A stretch of 64,000 bases of DNA. Source: Todiramphus chloris collaris (lineage: Eukaryota > Chordata > Aves > Coraciiformes > Alcedinidae). Shown here piece after piece: positions 13,029 through 26,298 of the stretch. The position numbers were made by a program, and so were the translations under genes. Below the pieces are notes generated by a model, which saw only the letters and a program-made list of their open reading frames with translations, did no database searches and was not told where the DNA came from. The DNA is taken from assembly GCA_025345505.1 (NCBI GenBank), contig JANVCC010010406.1:16289271-16353270 (forward strand). The letters run 5' to 3'. Each line of letters starts with the position of its first letter. Position 1 is the stretch's first letter.

Positions 13029-13774
13029 CTATTTTACTTAAATTGTACTGTTCCTCTGAGTTATTGTCATGACTCTACTGCATCTGCAGCCTTGCTGTGC
13101 AGGGACAGCCTCTTTTGGGAGATCATAATGATTCATCTCCCTTGTCACATAGGAGTATGCCTATTCAGCTTAGGCTATATGAAAGAGATTTGGCCTTTGT
13201 TCAGTATTTTCCAAGTTTTATAGTAAAAGTAATCCAGATGCACAACCTTCTAAATTAACCATCAAAACTTAATGATCAACATTTTATCAACAGATCAAAT
13301 GAACAGATTAATTACAGTATGATAGTATATAACTCAGATCAATATGAAATTCTATTAAACAAACAAACTAAAAAAAAGATTAAAAGCTTCAAGGTTTCAA
13401 AGTTTCAGAAGTATTAAGTGCAGTTTAGCATAACTAATGGTTTTATACATTGTCATAAATCTTCAAAATCCTGTCATAAGAAGATCTTAATCTGTGGACA
13501 ATAAAGAATGTTGAAGCCAACTAAATTGAGAGGCATCTTCTGTGTATTTAATGCGAAGTTATACTCATATACTCATACATACTCATGAGTTTTACAGTAT
13601 TATTTCTTTTTCCTGAAAGATTTCTCTTTGCTTCTACTTGTATTTAACTTTGGTATTCCCTATTCTACTCAAGATGGAATTTTAAATTAATGAAAATACT
13701 TCTGGAATATTCCTAATTAAAATTTAAGGCATGTAAAATACATTGTTTTAGTCTTTCACATTTCAACACATACA

Positions 13775-13830
13775 GAAAAAAACAAAACAAAAAAAAAAAA
13801 AAAAAACCAAAGAAAACAAAAAAAAACCCC
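13775..13830 (+). repeat. A-rich simple tract with C interruptions
   Basis: A continuous A-rich run with scattered single C and G bases (aaaacaaaacaa...aaaaccaaag) ending in 'aaaaaacccc'. It is low-complexity sequence of the same A/C-rich kind seen at several other places in the window. Confidence 0.85.
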
Positions 13831-16800
13831 AAAAGCTTGCTTTGTAAATTTTTTAAGTTCATTACATCAAGCAACTTGTCCTACTTATGTTTCACCATCT
13901 CAAATATCTCCAGCCATCTCCTCATCTCTGCAAGTGTGGTATGATAGTCAACCAATGCTCATGAAGCATGCAATTTCAAGCTTTAATTTTGGGCATTTCA
14001 GAAACAGGGTGGTGAGGGCACATTTAATATTTTATGCCTTGCTGCTGAGATACAAAAATACAAGTAAATTCAGCAGATTAGTCAATGAAACACCACCAGT
14101 GGCTCCATATTTCTCAAATTTTATAGTAGAATATTAATTGAAGACAGAAAGTTGAAGATTAATTACTTGGGATTTTACTTCATGCATAATAAAACTTCTA
14201 CAGTATTGTTTAACCTTTCCTGGGCATTGTTTCTTTGATGACTGTGGTAAATTGTCATTTCCTGGCTATTCATATTTCCACCACCTCAAGATAGATTCAT
14301 GATTATTAAGCTAACTAACCAACTTATTAACCTAACTAACCAAATCAGTGTCTCAGACTATAAACCACTTCCTTTATGTATGCACCATTTTAGAAATGTT
14401 ACAGAAGCTTTTTCCCTGGCTTTTCAGATATAAGAGCTGCTGTTCAACAGCAAGTTATCAGGCAGCATTTAATAAAGAAGGATTAAAATCTTAATAGATT
14501 CAGATTAAAATATGTCTGAATATGAGATACATTTGCAATGGCCACATATTGTATAGAGTTTGTGACCTTCTTAGGCAGAAGGCTATGCATTAATGTCAGT
14601 CAGACAATATAAATTTCAGTTTCAAACCTGGAATTCTAAAACCAAAATTAAACCAGACCTACACATATATGTGTATGCATTCATGCACATATATGCATAT
14701 ATGTTCAGATATATTTTTATATTTATATAATGGGGCTGTAAAGCATATTTTTGTATGTAAAAAAAAAATCTTTTAAAATGTTTATTTGGAATAACATGTC
14801 CATCTAAACTACATTGTGTAATGACACTTTGCTAATACTTTCTCTGGGAAAAGGGAAATGAACACTTACATGATAACAAAAAGCTATTTACATGTAATTT
14901 CAACATGGCAGAAACTTCTAAGCAGCAGTATTATACACAAGAGATTTCAGAACAGAAATATATCAACCTTTACTTTATGGCATTATGTCACCAAAATAAA
15001 GTGTAGTTACTTCCTCTTTCTTATGAGAAAAACTAAATCAGAATTAAACACTTCCATACCAACAAGAAAACCTGCAGTCTTTGGTGGGTTCGGGAGATAA
15101 GAATAGATAGGTTTGAGTGACAGCAACAAAAAAGAGTTCAGCCTTCCTTAACTGAAAGGCAAAGTTAAACCATAGCTACTCCCTGAAATGTACTTATGCA
15201 TGTTAACTGGCTTTGTTGGGAGAGTAGAAATTTTTTAATGAGAGCTGTGGACTAGACTAAATTGTATTACCCAGACCAACCATGGTTTCTGCTTGGTATC
15301 TTCAATAGGCAGAGTTGAAATAAGATTCTAATCATTCAGTATCATTAAGGACATGAAAACTAAGACAACAGAGCAAATGTGGCATTATGACCCGTCTAGC
15401 ACTTATTGTTCTCACTATGCGATGACTGCTACCAGTCTATAATCCACTCGGACTTCTAACTTTCCTTTTCAGGTTAATGCTTTAATATTGTCTTTTAGGC
15501 TTGGGTAAGGTCAACTCAGGAAATTACTACTGGTTCCTTGAAAAATAGGAAGGTTCCTATTTACACAGGAAAAATATTAGAAAGATAAATACAGGAAAAA
15601 GTTGAGTAAAAATAAAATAGGAAGTTGAGATAGGTAAAAATAAGCAGAGATAAAACTTCTGAAGATAATTAAGTCACCTAACAGTGGTATGCTACAAGAT
15701 TTATGCACCTAAAAAATTTGTCTTCTGAAACTGCTCAGCAGTTAAGGAATCTAGCTAGGCTTTTTCTAGAAACAGCTGCATTTTTCATGAAGAGTGATGA
15801 AGTTATCTCAAAATCCCATTTTTTTTTTTCTCTGCTTTGTAACTGAACTTCAGAAAAAATCAGCTACGTGGTTAGTTCCTGCATTACTTTATGCTTAACT
15901 GTGCAATTAGAGCACTTTAGCAACAATTTCTGTGCATTTTACCTGACAAAAACATCTAAATTGTATTTTTATTATTTTTCTCTTAATTTACATATACAAA
16001 CCAGATTTTGACATGTCCATTCAAATTTAGCAGTGAACCATTGATATTATTCTAGATTATGGTATAATAAACAAGACAGAGAATGTTGCAATAAAGTTTG
16101 CAGCACATATTTAAGACTCTTTCGGAGCTCTAATTGCTTTATTCTATTTTGATTCTTCATAAAGTTTTAATAAAATGTCAAAATAATATCTAAGGAAGCA
16201 CAGAAAATATCTGATTACATTACTCTAACACTTGTAATTTGGTTTTGCAGGAAGTAAACTGTGTGATAGATGAAAATCTAGGTCAGTCTTACACAGAACA
16301 TCTATCATCTAACAGCTTACACTGATAAACCAAGTTAATGCTATCACACACCATATTTCTTTATTCTTTTTAATATTATTTCTCCAGAAAAGCAGGTTTT
16401 ATGTTCATAAATAACATCTTAGTTCAATATCACAAAGTGCCATAAAACCACTAATAGTAACTACTGAACTGCTAGTTCATTAATTAGTCTGCAAAAATGT
16501 GATTTCTTCAAATATAAGAACATCTGTCTTTCAGACAGTAAGTATTGCCACAAGTTATAAAAGACTGAAGTATCAGGAGAATTTCTTTTCTGGGAAAAGT
16601 GACAGGTTTAATAAGGGACAAGATTTAAGCATATTTTAATTAAGGTGATTAAATAATTACCCCTTAACCATCAGCCGTGTAAATTAAAACTAATGCATAT
16701 TGTAATAGCTCATAAAGTAAGAAAATAAGATAGGACAAGTGAAGTAAGAAAGGTTAATACCATTGCACAATAGGTAATCTTACTGAGTTTATTTACCTTC

Positions 16801-17879
16801 AAAAAGGGATGCTCTTCTTGTTTTGTATGTGTTCAGAAGACATGATGAGTGTGCTTTTTTTTCTGTCTCACGCAACAGGTTCCCAGAACTACTAGCCATA
16901 TCTGCAGTGGTGACAGACATTCTGAAGGTATTTTCAGGATACCTCACAACTGTCCTCCTGATAAGTCTTTATATGAGGTTTGGTTAAGAGTCACGGAATT
17001 GTTGCAGTATGAGCTGCATGGTTTTTTGTAGTTTTGTGAATGCCCATGAAACTTGATTGACTCTATTGCAACTAGGACAAGTTCTAGTACAAAAAATTAA
17101 TGTTGGACATGAAGTGTGGCTATAAAATTCCTTGAAGCAAAATCATATGTCATAGCTTGATTAGTCTTTCTTCCAGGTCAATGCATCAATCATGAGACTA
17201 TCAGGTAGAAGTACTGTAACAGCACTGTTCTCTACTCAATTCTCCATGGACCCTGTCTCAGATTATATTCCTGCAAGGCAGCTGGCAGATTAGTGTTTAC
17301 CTTGACAGTTTTGATGAGATTTTGGGTACAAAGTAAGTGTCCATGTGTTCAGTGCAGGTGCAATGTTGTGCAGAAACACTTGTGTACATGCTTAGCATTA
17401 AATATTTAGGAAATGAATAGACTCTTTGTGAAATTCAGATGCTGTAGCCTTTGAAAATATGCAAGTCTCTTTTGTGGCTCAGTAGGAGTTTTGAGAATTT
17501 AGATTTTCAGCTGGGGCTTCTGTTGTGGTCAACAAGACTGAAGTTCTGTGTATCTAGCACAGAAAGTCAGATTTGTATCTTGCTAAATCAGAGGTTAACA
17601 CGTTGCCTTAAATTGAGTGATTAGTAGCTGTTTGAATGCTTAGAGAGTTCATCAGTGTTAGAAAATAACAAATCCTCTATCTTAAAGTAACATTTCTTCT
17701 GACAATCTCTGAATGCAAAGAAAATACTTTTACTAAAAAATTGTATACTTCTATAGGGACCTGATGTCATATGTCTAAATTACTATTAAGACACTTGTCA
17801 TGAAATTCTGGACAATGGACACAGAGATGCTCAAAAGACATAGCACACTTTAACAATGTTTTGAAACTACTTTAAAAGA

Positions 17880-17981
17880 CAAAACCGAAAACAAGCTGAA
17901 CTAACAAACAAAAACAAACACAGCAAAAACAAACCAACCAACAAAAAACCCACAAACCAAAATAACCAAACCAAAACCCCA
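17880..17981 (+). repeat. (A/C)-rich low-complexity tract
   Basis: About 100 bp almost free of G and T, made of irregular AACA, AAACA and AACCA units such as 'aaaccaaccaacaaaaaacc'. On the minus strand it creates a spurious Phe/Val/Leu/Cys-rich frame (17,872-18,063), which is not a gene. Confidence 0.85.
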
Positions 17982-18633
17982 TTGTGTTTAGAAAATAGAA
18001 CCCAGAGATTAAATATTTAACAATATTTATGTCTAGAATTTCACAGCCAGTATATAATTGCATTATTATAATCTTTAGAACACTTTTTTTTTTTTTTTTC
18101 TATCAAGACAAATGTCCTCTGATTTCTGATTTATTGAACAGAAAGATTGGAAAGATTAAAGAAAAAGATTAATCCAGATGCATATTAAGTACCACTCACA
18201 CAAAAACCCAGTTCACTGGGAAAGGTAGGCTAAATTTGTTCAAGAACTCTAAACTAGTTTATGTGCTGTACCATAGACTGTTCCTAGTTGATTTCTTTTG
18301 ATACGATTTCTCTGTTGAACAGCAATTACCTTTTTCTGACTACTTGATTAATTTCACAAATAATTTGCTAAGGTATATTTTAATTGCACTTAATCTGGAT
18401 TTCCTTGAAAGAATGTGGGTTTGTTTCCTTTATAAAAGAACAATATAGCATTTACTTGAACTTTTACTTGATAACTGCAGTATGTATAATGATTATCTGT
18501 TGGAGACAAATGGCTGCTATTGGCTGGTATAAGGTATTCCTCACCAGTTTACTAGCTCGTAGGTCAAAACTGTAATCCTAGTCGCATTTTGGTTATGAGA
18601 AAATTTCCATTGAATATTTCAGGTATCTCTTAG

Positions 18634-18657
18634 ACTTGGAGTATACATACTCCAAGT
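18634..18657. repeat. Short inverted repeat (10-bp arms, 4-nt loop)
   Basis: The arms 'acttggagta' and 'tactccaagt' are perfect reverse complements around the loop 'taca'. It could form a small cruciform or RNA hairpin. Nothing nearby indicates a function. Confidence 0.85.
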
Positions 18658-20639
18658 GATAATTGCTGTTCATTGTGAAGTGTTTTTAGAAGTATTGTTT
18701 TATTGTGGAACAGAAAATACCTTATTCAAGAGAACAGTAGCATGTAGATATGTCAGGTTTCTTAATGCTGGCCTTTATAAAACACATTTTTATGTTACAA
18801 TTTCTTTTTTTTATTATTTTTTTAAATAACTTCAGTTCTGGAATATTAAAGGCCCACACTTCAGAGAACAATTGGCCATAGAGGTGAAATTTTAATCTCT
18901 CTTATAGTAGAAGCCACAGTTCTGAAATATGATGAAATATAGGATCTACTATTGTAGATCTGATTGCTGAACTAGTTTAAACAAATCTTCAATTACTTTG
19001 TAATCAGTTTACTTCTTCTACATCTCTTTCTTAACTGGAGTTCAAAAATATGAAAAGATACTCGACACATGTTTTTTTTTCCATGAAAAGCCTTATAAAA
19101 ATTTTATTCCTGAAGTGACAGATGCACGTTATGCCATGGACAGAGTAGGTACAAGGATAAATTAGGTTAAATTACCATGAAATGCGTAACTCATTGCCGG
19201 TTTTCTCTCTTTTGAATTTGAGAGTACTAATTCTGAAGTAATTCTGATATATTCTGCTTTACCTATGACTCATTTAGAACCAACAATTCCTGTTCCTGAG
19301 ACAGGTTTCAGAGATATTTTTTTTCTTTTCATTCTTAATTTTAAGCCCAAAGTGTCCAGTGATTTAAAAGTAGTCAGAAGGCTAGAAAATTTTGTCATGA
19401 CTTTCGGTTTCAGTAAGAAAAATGGAGTCAGATCTTATTTTAGTGAAAAGGAAAACAGATGTGTGTAGTTTAACCCACACTAGATTGCTAGGCAGTGATT
19501 TGCACTGCAGAAAGTGTGTGTGAGGGGGAAATATACATTAGTTTCAGTTATTCTAGGGATTTATAGACTTTGATGCTTAAGAATAATATGAAATAATAAT
19601 ATGAAACTGTTCTTCCAAAGAACAAGTGGTCAAATGAAATTAGACTTCAAAATCAGCAGTGATCCATAATTATCCTTTGTAAGTTTCAAAAAATCAACAG
19701 CTTAAAGGGAAATATAGCCTGTAGTGAAAATTTGATTTATTTTCCTATTTTATGCGTTGGTGTTTGTTTCCTTTTTTTTGGAGGGTGCTTTAATGATGAC
19801 TAAAAGGAGCTTCTCAGTTTGTACAGGTGGGGATGAATTAGTTAGAAAAATTTAAAGGATATTATGAAAGATGTATTACTGTTAGAAGCACATGCTCAGG
19901 ACAAAGCAGAACTACTTTTTTTTTTTTACTACTTTTTATGGGTTTTGTATATACCTCTGAATGTAATAATAGTTTAATGTATCTTCCATTATGCTCATAG
20001 ATTGATGTTTTTCCCAAGTTAGACACAAAAAAAAATAAAAATACTAGAAGTGAATTTTGCCAAAAGAAAAAGCATGTATTAGGGTGTCATTTTTCCTTCT
20101 TCTTTTTACTTGATTTCACTAAGTAAAAGTCTTGCAGATTGCAATTCTTGCAGGCATTTCCACTGAAGTGTTCACATTTGAAAATTATTTTGACAGAAGG
20201 ATTTTTGATTGTTTTACAAAAAAAGAAAAAGATGATGCATATATGAACTATGAATCTGTCAGTGTTTAACATTTTACTACTAAAAAGGATGAAAACCTGC
20301 AACTTTTTAACCAGGATTTTATTTAGTAATATAAATTTGTTGAGTTTTTACTTCTATCACTATATTTTATGTAATTGATACAGGTTCACATATGGTCTTT
20401 AGCTGAACACAAAACTTGGGAACATTTTGGTAGTCCAAATATTATCTAATCAGCATAACTCATTAGTTGAAACTCTTGTTTTGGTAGCTGGCACTCAAAC
20501 AAAACACAGTTTGAACTGATCTTTTAATTGGGATTTAAACTTGTCATTGATTAAGCTGGATGGCATTATCTGATCTAACATTTTAATCGTATACTGTTTA
20601 CATTAAATCAAAATTCAAGTCAAGGAAGTTATAATGGTA

Positions 20640-21466
20640 TCAATTATAAGGGGTTGGGTGGGGGTTGGAGGGGATCCAGAGAGCAAACAAGACCTTTGCA
20701 GGAGTCACAATTCAGCAGGAACTAAGAAACAGCATTGGGTTTTTTTCCCAAAAATGTGAGAGATTTAGGTGTAAGACTCAACAAGTCTATAAAGGATGGT
20801 TAAGAAAGATACTTAATAAGAACTTCAAACTGATTGTACCTGAGAGAGGAGAGCTGCAGCAACAACACAACAGATTGAAAAGTGTGAGAAGTTCAAGAGG
20901 GAGTTAAAGTAATAGAGGATGCAAGTAACGATTGCTTGAGGAGGTGGGTTGGAAGGAATTCAGAGAACTGATACATAAAGAATTAGCATTACAAGCATTG
21001 TGGTGAGGTAAGAGTGGCAGGATACTATTGGAGAGATTAGAGAAAGGGATAAGAAATTACTTTATATGGGACACAGAAGAAATTCAAATGTACAGGCCAC
21101 AAAAAGAAAAAAAAGAAGTCAATCTCAACCACAAATAAGTTATCTTTGTGAACTTCTTTGTTTACTTTTTGGGGTTTTGTTTGTTTGTTTTTAACAAGAC
21201 AACAGTTCTCAAAAGTGACAACATCCTTTTTGTCAGGCTACCTGGGTAGAGGCTAATCTCTAGACAGATAGGAGTGGATAAGCAATATTGATGAGACAGG
21301 GGGGAAGACAGAACATAGCACTGGATCCTAAATCATCCACCCAGAGCCAAGGCAGCCTCTGGCTAGCCTGTTCCAGGCAACCCAGGAGAGCAGGCAGCCA
21401 CATTGGCTAGCCTGGGCCCCTCTCAGGACCATATCTCTGCATTGACAGAACTGTGGCTAAGGACAG

Positions 21467-21517
<51 letters not shown>

Positions 21518-22060
21518 ATGTGTGTGTGTGTGTATATATATACACTTATATCTTTATACATTTTTCACTAATGGCCTTTTGTTATAATGGTGCATAATGA
21601 CTGATACAAATAATGTAAACTACCTCACAGTAAACTTCTGGGACTCTTGCCTTGAGTGATAACTTAGGAACTAAGCTGTTAGCAGAAACTAATTGTTTTC
21701 ATCAGAGAATCAATCTAACAGCCCAAGAGTTGTGGTTTTTTCCTAAAAAGATGCTGAGACAATTGCTATTGATACCACATTGAGTTATCAAATCAAAGCA
21801 GCAACAATTCACACGGTTTTCTCTGAAATATGAAGGACCCAGTATACCCACTGAAGAGCTTCCCTCCTGGTTGCCCACCACATGAAGACCACCAAGTCTT
21901 CTGCTGGACTGAGCCACTGGACTAACTGCAGAGAATTCACTACCAAACAAATGGAAAGCATCTCACAGATTAAACTATTGAGTTGTGTTTGCAAAGAAGG
22001 GCTGGGCTTGGAAACCTGCTCAGTTTCTGAGACAAGTAACCAAGGTTAAGCCAATACCAA
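20640..22060. other. Compositionally distinct block, possible degraded retroviral relic
   Basis: Three sub-blocks stand out from the AT-rich background. A purine-rich plus-strand part (20,650-21,110) opens with a G-rich run, 'gggttgggtgggggttgg'. A GC-richer part spans 21,230-21,460. A third, at 21,800-22,020, includes 'cttctgctggactgagccac'. A microsatellite separates the last two. The texture resembles internal or LTR debris of an old endogenous retrovirus, but I found no identifiable retroviral motif, paired LTRs or reading frame. Short frames (20,665-20,907; 21,702-21,950) match nothing I know. Confidence 0.25.
21467..21545 (+). repeat. Compound microsatellite: TATATG, then TG, then TA
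   Basis: At least seven perfect TATATG hexamers are followed by 'tatatatg', a TG run and a TA run ending 'tatatatatacac'. On the plus strand it translates as alternating Cys/Ile then Val/Tyr, which explains the spurious frame 21,403-21,597. Confidence 0.95.
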
Positions 22061-22194
22061 GAAGAATAACATTAAATTACAATTCTATGATAATGAAAAA
22101 CGCCAACCAATTCTATATATTTTCTTTATATATATAGTGCACATATATGTATACAAACATAATAATTTTGCTTTTATAGCTACCTGTATCTGTC

Positions 22195-22223
22195 ATATGT
22201 TATATATATTTTATATAACATAT
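22195..22223. repeat. AT-rich inverted repeat
   Basis: The arms 'atatgttatat' and 'atataacatat' (11 bp each) surround a 7-nt AT loop, within a TA-rich patch (22,110-22,265). Such pairing is easily reached by chance in TA-rich DNA. Confidence 0.7.
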
Positions 22224-25200
22224 ATTTGTATATATATGTTTATCTGTGTATGTATATAAATATTCCTAGTTAGTCATATTCATGTGCTTTGCTCTCCTTC
22301 CAGTCACCTGCCAAAGAACTTCTCAACAGTAAGATGTTACATTAAGATAATGATACAGAATCAGATTAAAATAATTCTTTTTCAAAATAAGATAATTGGA
22401 AAGCTAAGATATCAATAGTTGGTATCAACACATAATGCTAATGTCTCATTAACTCTATCAAATAATAGCTTTGTAACTGGACAAAATTCTACTATAAAAA
22501 TACCTTATTCATCAGTTCACTTAATGACAGGGAAAATGAACACTAGTCCATTACTGAGAAAGAATTATTTGTGAAAATAATCATGTCAATTATCACTTTT
22601 AAATTTCACATGAAATACTTAAGGGAAATGGAGTGTAAATGGCATAAGCTTTTAACATAAATACTTTTTTTTTTTAATGTGCAGAAAAGAAAAAGGACTC
22701 ACAGTACAGTATGGACACAGAGAAATGATTGAAGGCTAAACTTTTTTTTAAAAATAATATTACTGAATTTCATTTCCAACATGAGGATCAAAAACTTTTT
22801 CCACGATACTATTCCCTTTAAGTCTGAAAAGAATGTACAAATCTCAACAAAATACTAGGATCTTGATGTATAAAAATTGGCAAATTTAATATTTGGTTTT
22901 AAATCTTTTTTCAATAAACCATCAGACTGTCTTTACTAAACTGAATCTTTACCTTCTCAATTTAAATCAGATGCAGTGTTATTCCAATCCCTTGCTGAAA
23001 TATTGTAACAATGTAATACACTTGCATCTATTCTGTATAGACTTTCTACCAAAAAAAAACTTGTCTGGAGACAATGGAGATGAAAAATATTTAAGGAATA
23101 GACATTAAAAATATTTAAAAAGATGCAGCCAAAGGTCATTACCTCTGGAATGCTTCTTCCTGTTCCTGATAGCAGTGCAATAAAATAAAATATAAAACTG
23201 GTTAAAATGGTTTATGGGTGATTTTCCTAACTTCAGGGAATTATTTTAATTTGAAAAAAGAAACAGCAAAGAATTCTAAGAGAAGAGAGACACAGGTATG
23301 TATTATAGTTACATACTTAGATTAAAAAATCCAGGTCATGTGGTCCAGAAGAACTATCAGAGCACTTTTTTATCTTAGTTATCAGTGTAGTCTTGACCAA
23401 TAGGCTTTTGGTATATCTTTACTGGGCTGCATACCTTATGAAATCTCAGAAACTCAAAAGCTGAGTGGTGTTCCATCATTAACAGATAAACAGTTGCTAT
23501 AACTTGTGTATACCTCTATATGCTTGCCATAACTTTAACTTTATACAAACCATGACTGTATAACAACAAAAAACTATTCAAGCATCAAAAATAATTTCAA
23601 AACCCCAATACAGTTTGCTTCCTAAATATGTCATTTTAGCTTCCAAATAAAATAACAAAACAAAATCCATAACATTGGAAACAAACAAACAAAAAAAAAG
23701 CTTATGTAGTGATGTAAATGTAACTTGTGGACAGGTTAATTTTACATCTGTGTTTTTTATTAAGATACAGTAACTTTGTTCCATTTTAAGAAATACATGC
23801 CTTCAACTGGAACTTTTTAGACAGCAAGTTATTAATTTGACTGACAGTTCACTCAGGTGCTTCAGCATTTTTTGTATTATATATATTCAATTTACTATGG
23901 AGTGGTTCATATGTGTTCAAAGACCTTAAGAAGGGCAAAAAGCCCTGTCAATTTTATTCCCTCTACATCTAAGGAAACTGTGATCAGAATAAAAATAAAA
24001 CTGATTTCCACTTTTTCTGAAAAATATCTGTTAGCAAAATCTTCACCTTTTCTCCGCACACAACAGTTTTCTGTACCCAAAGACTGCATAAACTGAACTC
24101 AATTGTAATTCTAGCTCTCAGGGGAACCTGTTTGCTATTTGGCAGCTCTTTGATTTGAAAGTCTTTGATTTGGTAGCCTCTTATCTGTTTCATAATTCAA
24201 ATTCTCTTTCCCTTCCTTAGCAACAAAAATTTTAACTCAATGTCAGGCCATGTTGAAAATGAAAATAACTGAAAAAGTGTACTTCTTGTTCCTCATAATT
24301 TTTTTTCCCCTGGTGCTTTTGTGCTCATTTTGATTTTGAATGGTTAGTACTCAGGTAACATCAGTCTGTATGCTTTTGTCACATCAAAGTACTATAGAAT
24401 TTGGTACTTAAATTTGTCCCACTATAGATAATTTTGAACTTTCCATGTGATTTCTGTATTATTTCCTAAGCATAAGCAGATAGTAGGATTAAATGTCACA
24501 TCTTGGAAGCTTAGCATTGTTGCTGAAGTTTGCTGGATATTTTGTAAAATATGCTTCATATCAGAGGGGATACAAATCAAACACTTAATTTACTTTTTAT
24601 CTCTCTCCCAGTCGCAAACTTTAGGGAATCACTAACATTCATACATACTTTTTACTATCTTCTGATGTAAGTCAGAACAAAAAAACCTGATTGCACCTAA
24701 ATGCATTTTTCAAAAATGATTCCTTATCACAGCAGTGAGAACAATTATTGCAAGGGTATGGTTTAGCTCTTGCTGCCATGGAATGGGCAGGGCAGTAGGT
24801 GGTCCTTGTAGAAGTGCTAGATATTTGTACTATTTTTTCACCTATGTTTTTGTTGGTTTGGTTTGGGTTTTTTTTTAAAGGCAACGTGGTCTGCAAAAAT
24901 CCTTATGTCATGGAAGCTGCCAAGAAAGTTCTGCCTATCAGCTATCTGAAAACTAATAACAGACCTGGAAAATAATATAACTAGCAAATGTGAAAGTGAA
25001 GATTGGTACACTCTGCTGTCTGCACTTGGAGCCATCTACTTCTCAACAACTTATTTATGTGACTAAAGTTCTTAAACATAGACATGTTTTATCGAAGGAG
25101 AAAAGAAAACACACTCATTTTATTTTCTCCTCCTTTCACTCCCTACATTATAATATCAAACTTAAAACATAGACGCAAACAAATTATTTTTCAAGTAAGG

Positions 25201-25516
25201 CAAGAATGATCTTTCTTTGTTCAAACTCATAGTTCCTCAACTACTTATGTTGTTATGCATATCATGTAAATCATTACTGTCATTTTCCCTATCAATACAG
25301 TCATATAAGGATTATTTTTGATACCCAGTGAATCAACATGAAATCCTAGCAATGGCATCAGAAATAATAAATATGCTTCTGGTATAGTAATATAATAGAA
25401 TGGTTCTGCTAATTTAGTCATGAAATAGGAAAGATCAGGAAATAGGTAAGTTCTGTAGCATCTTGAAAACAAGTATTCCATCCATTGCTGCTTCAAACCT
25501 GATTTAATAAACCTCA

Positions 25517-25595
25517 GAAAAAAAATTAAAAAACCAAACCAAACCAAATACAAACACACACATGAACAAAAACCAACCAACCAACCCACCCACAA
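25517..25595 (+). repeat. (A/C)-rich low-complexity tract (CCAAA/CCAA units)
   Basis: An oligo-A start leads into 'aaccaaaccaaaccaaat', then 'accaaccaaccaacccaccc'. G is almost absent over about 80 bp. It underlies the Trp/Val/Phe/Leu-rich minus-strand frames in this area, which are not genes. Confidence 0.85.
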
Positions 25596-26270
25596 TTACT
25601 AAACCCGAATCTCGGCTCAGTATTATTGCTTCAAGACCAAAAGTAAATGCACCCAAAAACCCACCAAGAAAAACCACCCAGATTTCTAAAGGCCAAGTTT
25701 TCAACAATATCAAAGAGTGTTGGAAGTGTTAATATATTACGTTACACTTCCAGCTTTAATTAGTTAAGCATGGATTAATGCTAGTGTAATAACCCACTCA
25801 ATTATTAGAAAAATCTTAAAATCACAGATTCTGTAACTTCTTCCAGGGAGGAAAACATGAAAATTACAGTGCAATATTTTTATTACTGAAGATTGTGATT
25901 CTTGGTAACATTTATTAACTTGAACTAATCACAGAGAGCTAGCAAGGTTGACTTTGTGTTGGAAGGTACCATATATATGTGGGTGAGATCTATACAGTAT
26001 GGAACAGGCTTCCATGAAACAAAGCTTTAACGTACTGATAAGAAAAAAATGGAGGCTATGAAAAGTACAATCACCAGGGTGAGGCACTCGATTCTTCCCA
26101 TTTTCCTTGGTAAACATTATATTATTGATATTCTTTGTTTCTATCTACACACCTATAGAGAAGATATATGCATAAATAGAGCTTCGACAGTTACTAAACT
26201 TTAGTTTACATATAAATCCATGCTATCAGCTTTCATGCTATTCATGATATTTCATGATATTGAGTAACCC

Positions 26271-26298
26271 AAATAAGGATGCATCATGATCCTTATTT
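26271..26298. repeat. Short inverted repeat (10-bp arms, 8-nt loop)
   Basis: The arms 'aaataaggat' and 'atccttattt' are perfectly complementary around 'gcatcatg'. A short 'ttcatgatat' direct repeat lies just upstream (26,241-26,260). No function is apparent. Confidence 0.85.

Larger units (their letters stand above)
12235..13085 (+). mobile_element. Probable degenerate LTR (retroviral), ends uncertain
   Basis: Several LTR-like elements occur in the right order. A TATA-like 'agtataaaga' lies near 12,741-12,750. It is followed by a pyrimidine-rich stretch at 12,855-12,925 containing the CpG run 'ctcgcgcgctc'. Then comes 'aaagtaattggtaagaaaataacc' in split form (12,945-12,967), and an AATAAA at 13,023-13,028 with a short T-rich and CT-rich tail beyond. 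CpG dinucleotides are rare in the rest of the window, so the CGCGCG cluster stands out. No internal retroviral genes flank it, so if it is an LTR it is solo. I cannot fix either end or a target duplication. An alternative is a diverged promoter-like or CpG-bearing host sequence. Confidence 0.45.
13086..20639. other. AT-rich noncoding desert
   Basis: About 7.5 kb with no recognisable gene. It contains A/C-rich simple tracts, a CA/TA-rich patch (about 14,662-14,730), poly-T runs (18,085-18,099; 19,917-19,928) and a hairpin at 18,634. Frames up to 80 codons (14,858-15,100; 16,849-17,031) have no identifiable domain. Confidence 0.55.

Noticed and set aside
25245..25595. 116-codon minus-strand frame with hydrophobic N-terminus, considered as a membrane protein
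   Set aside because: The hydrophobic, Trp/Val/Phe-rich start is the reverse complement of an A/C simple tract (25,517-25,595), so the apparent membrane segment is an artefact.
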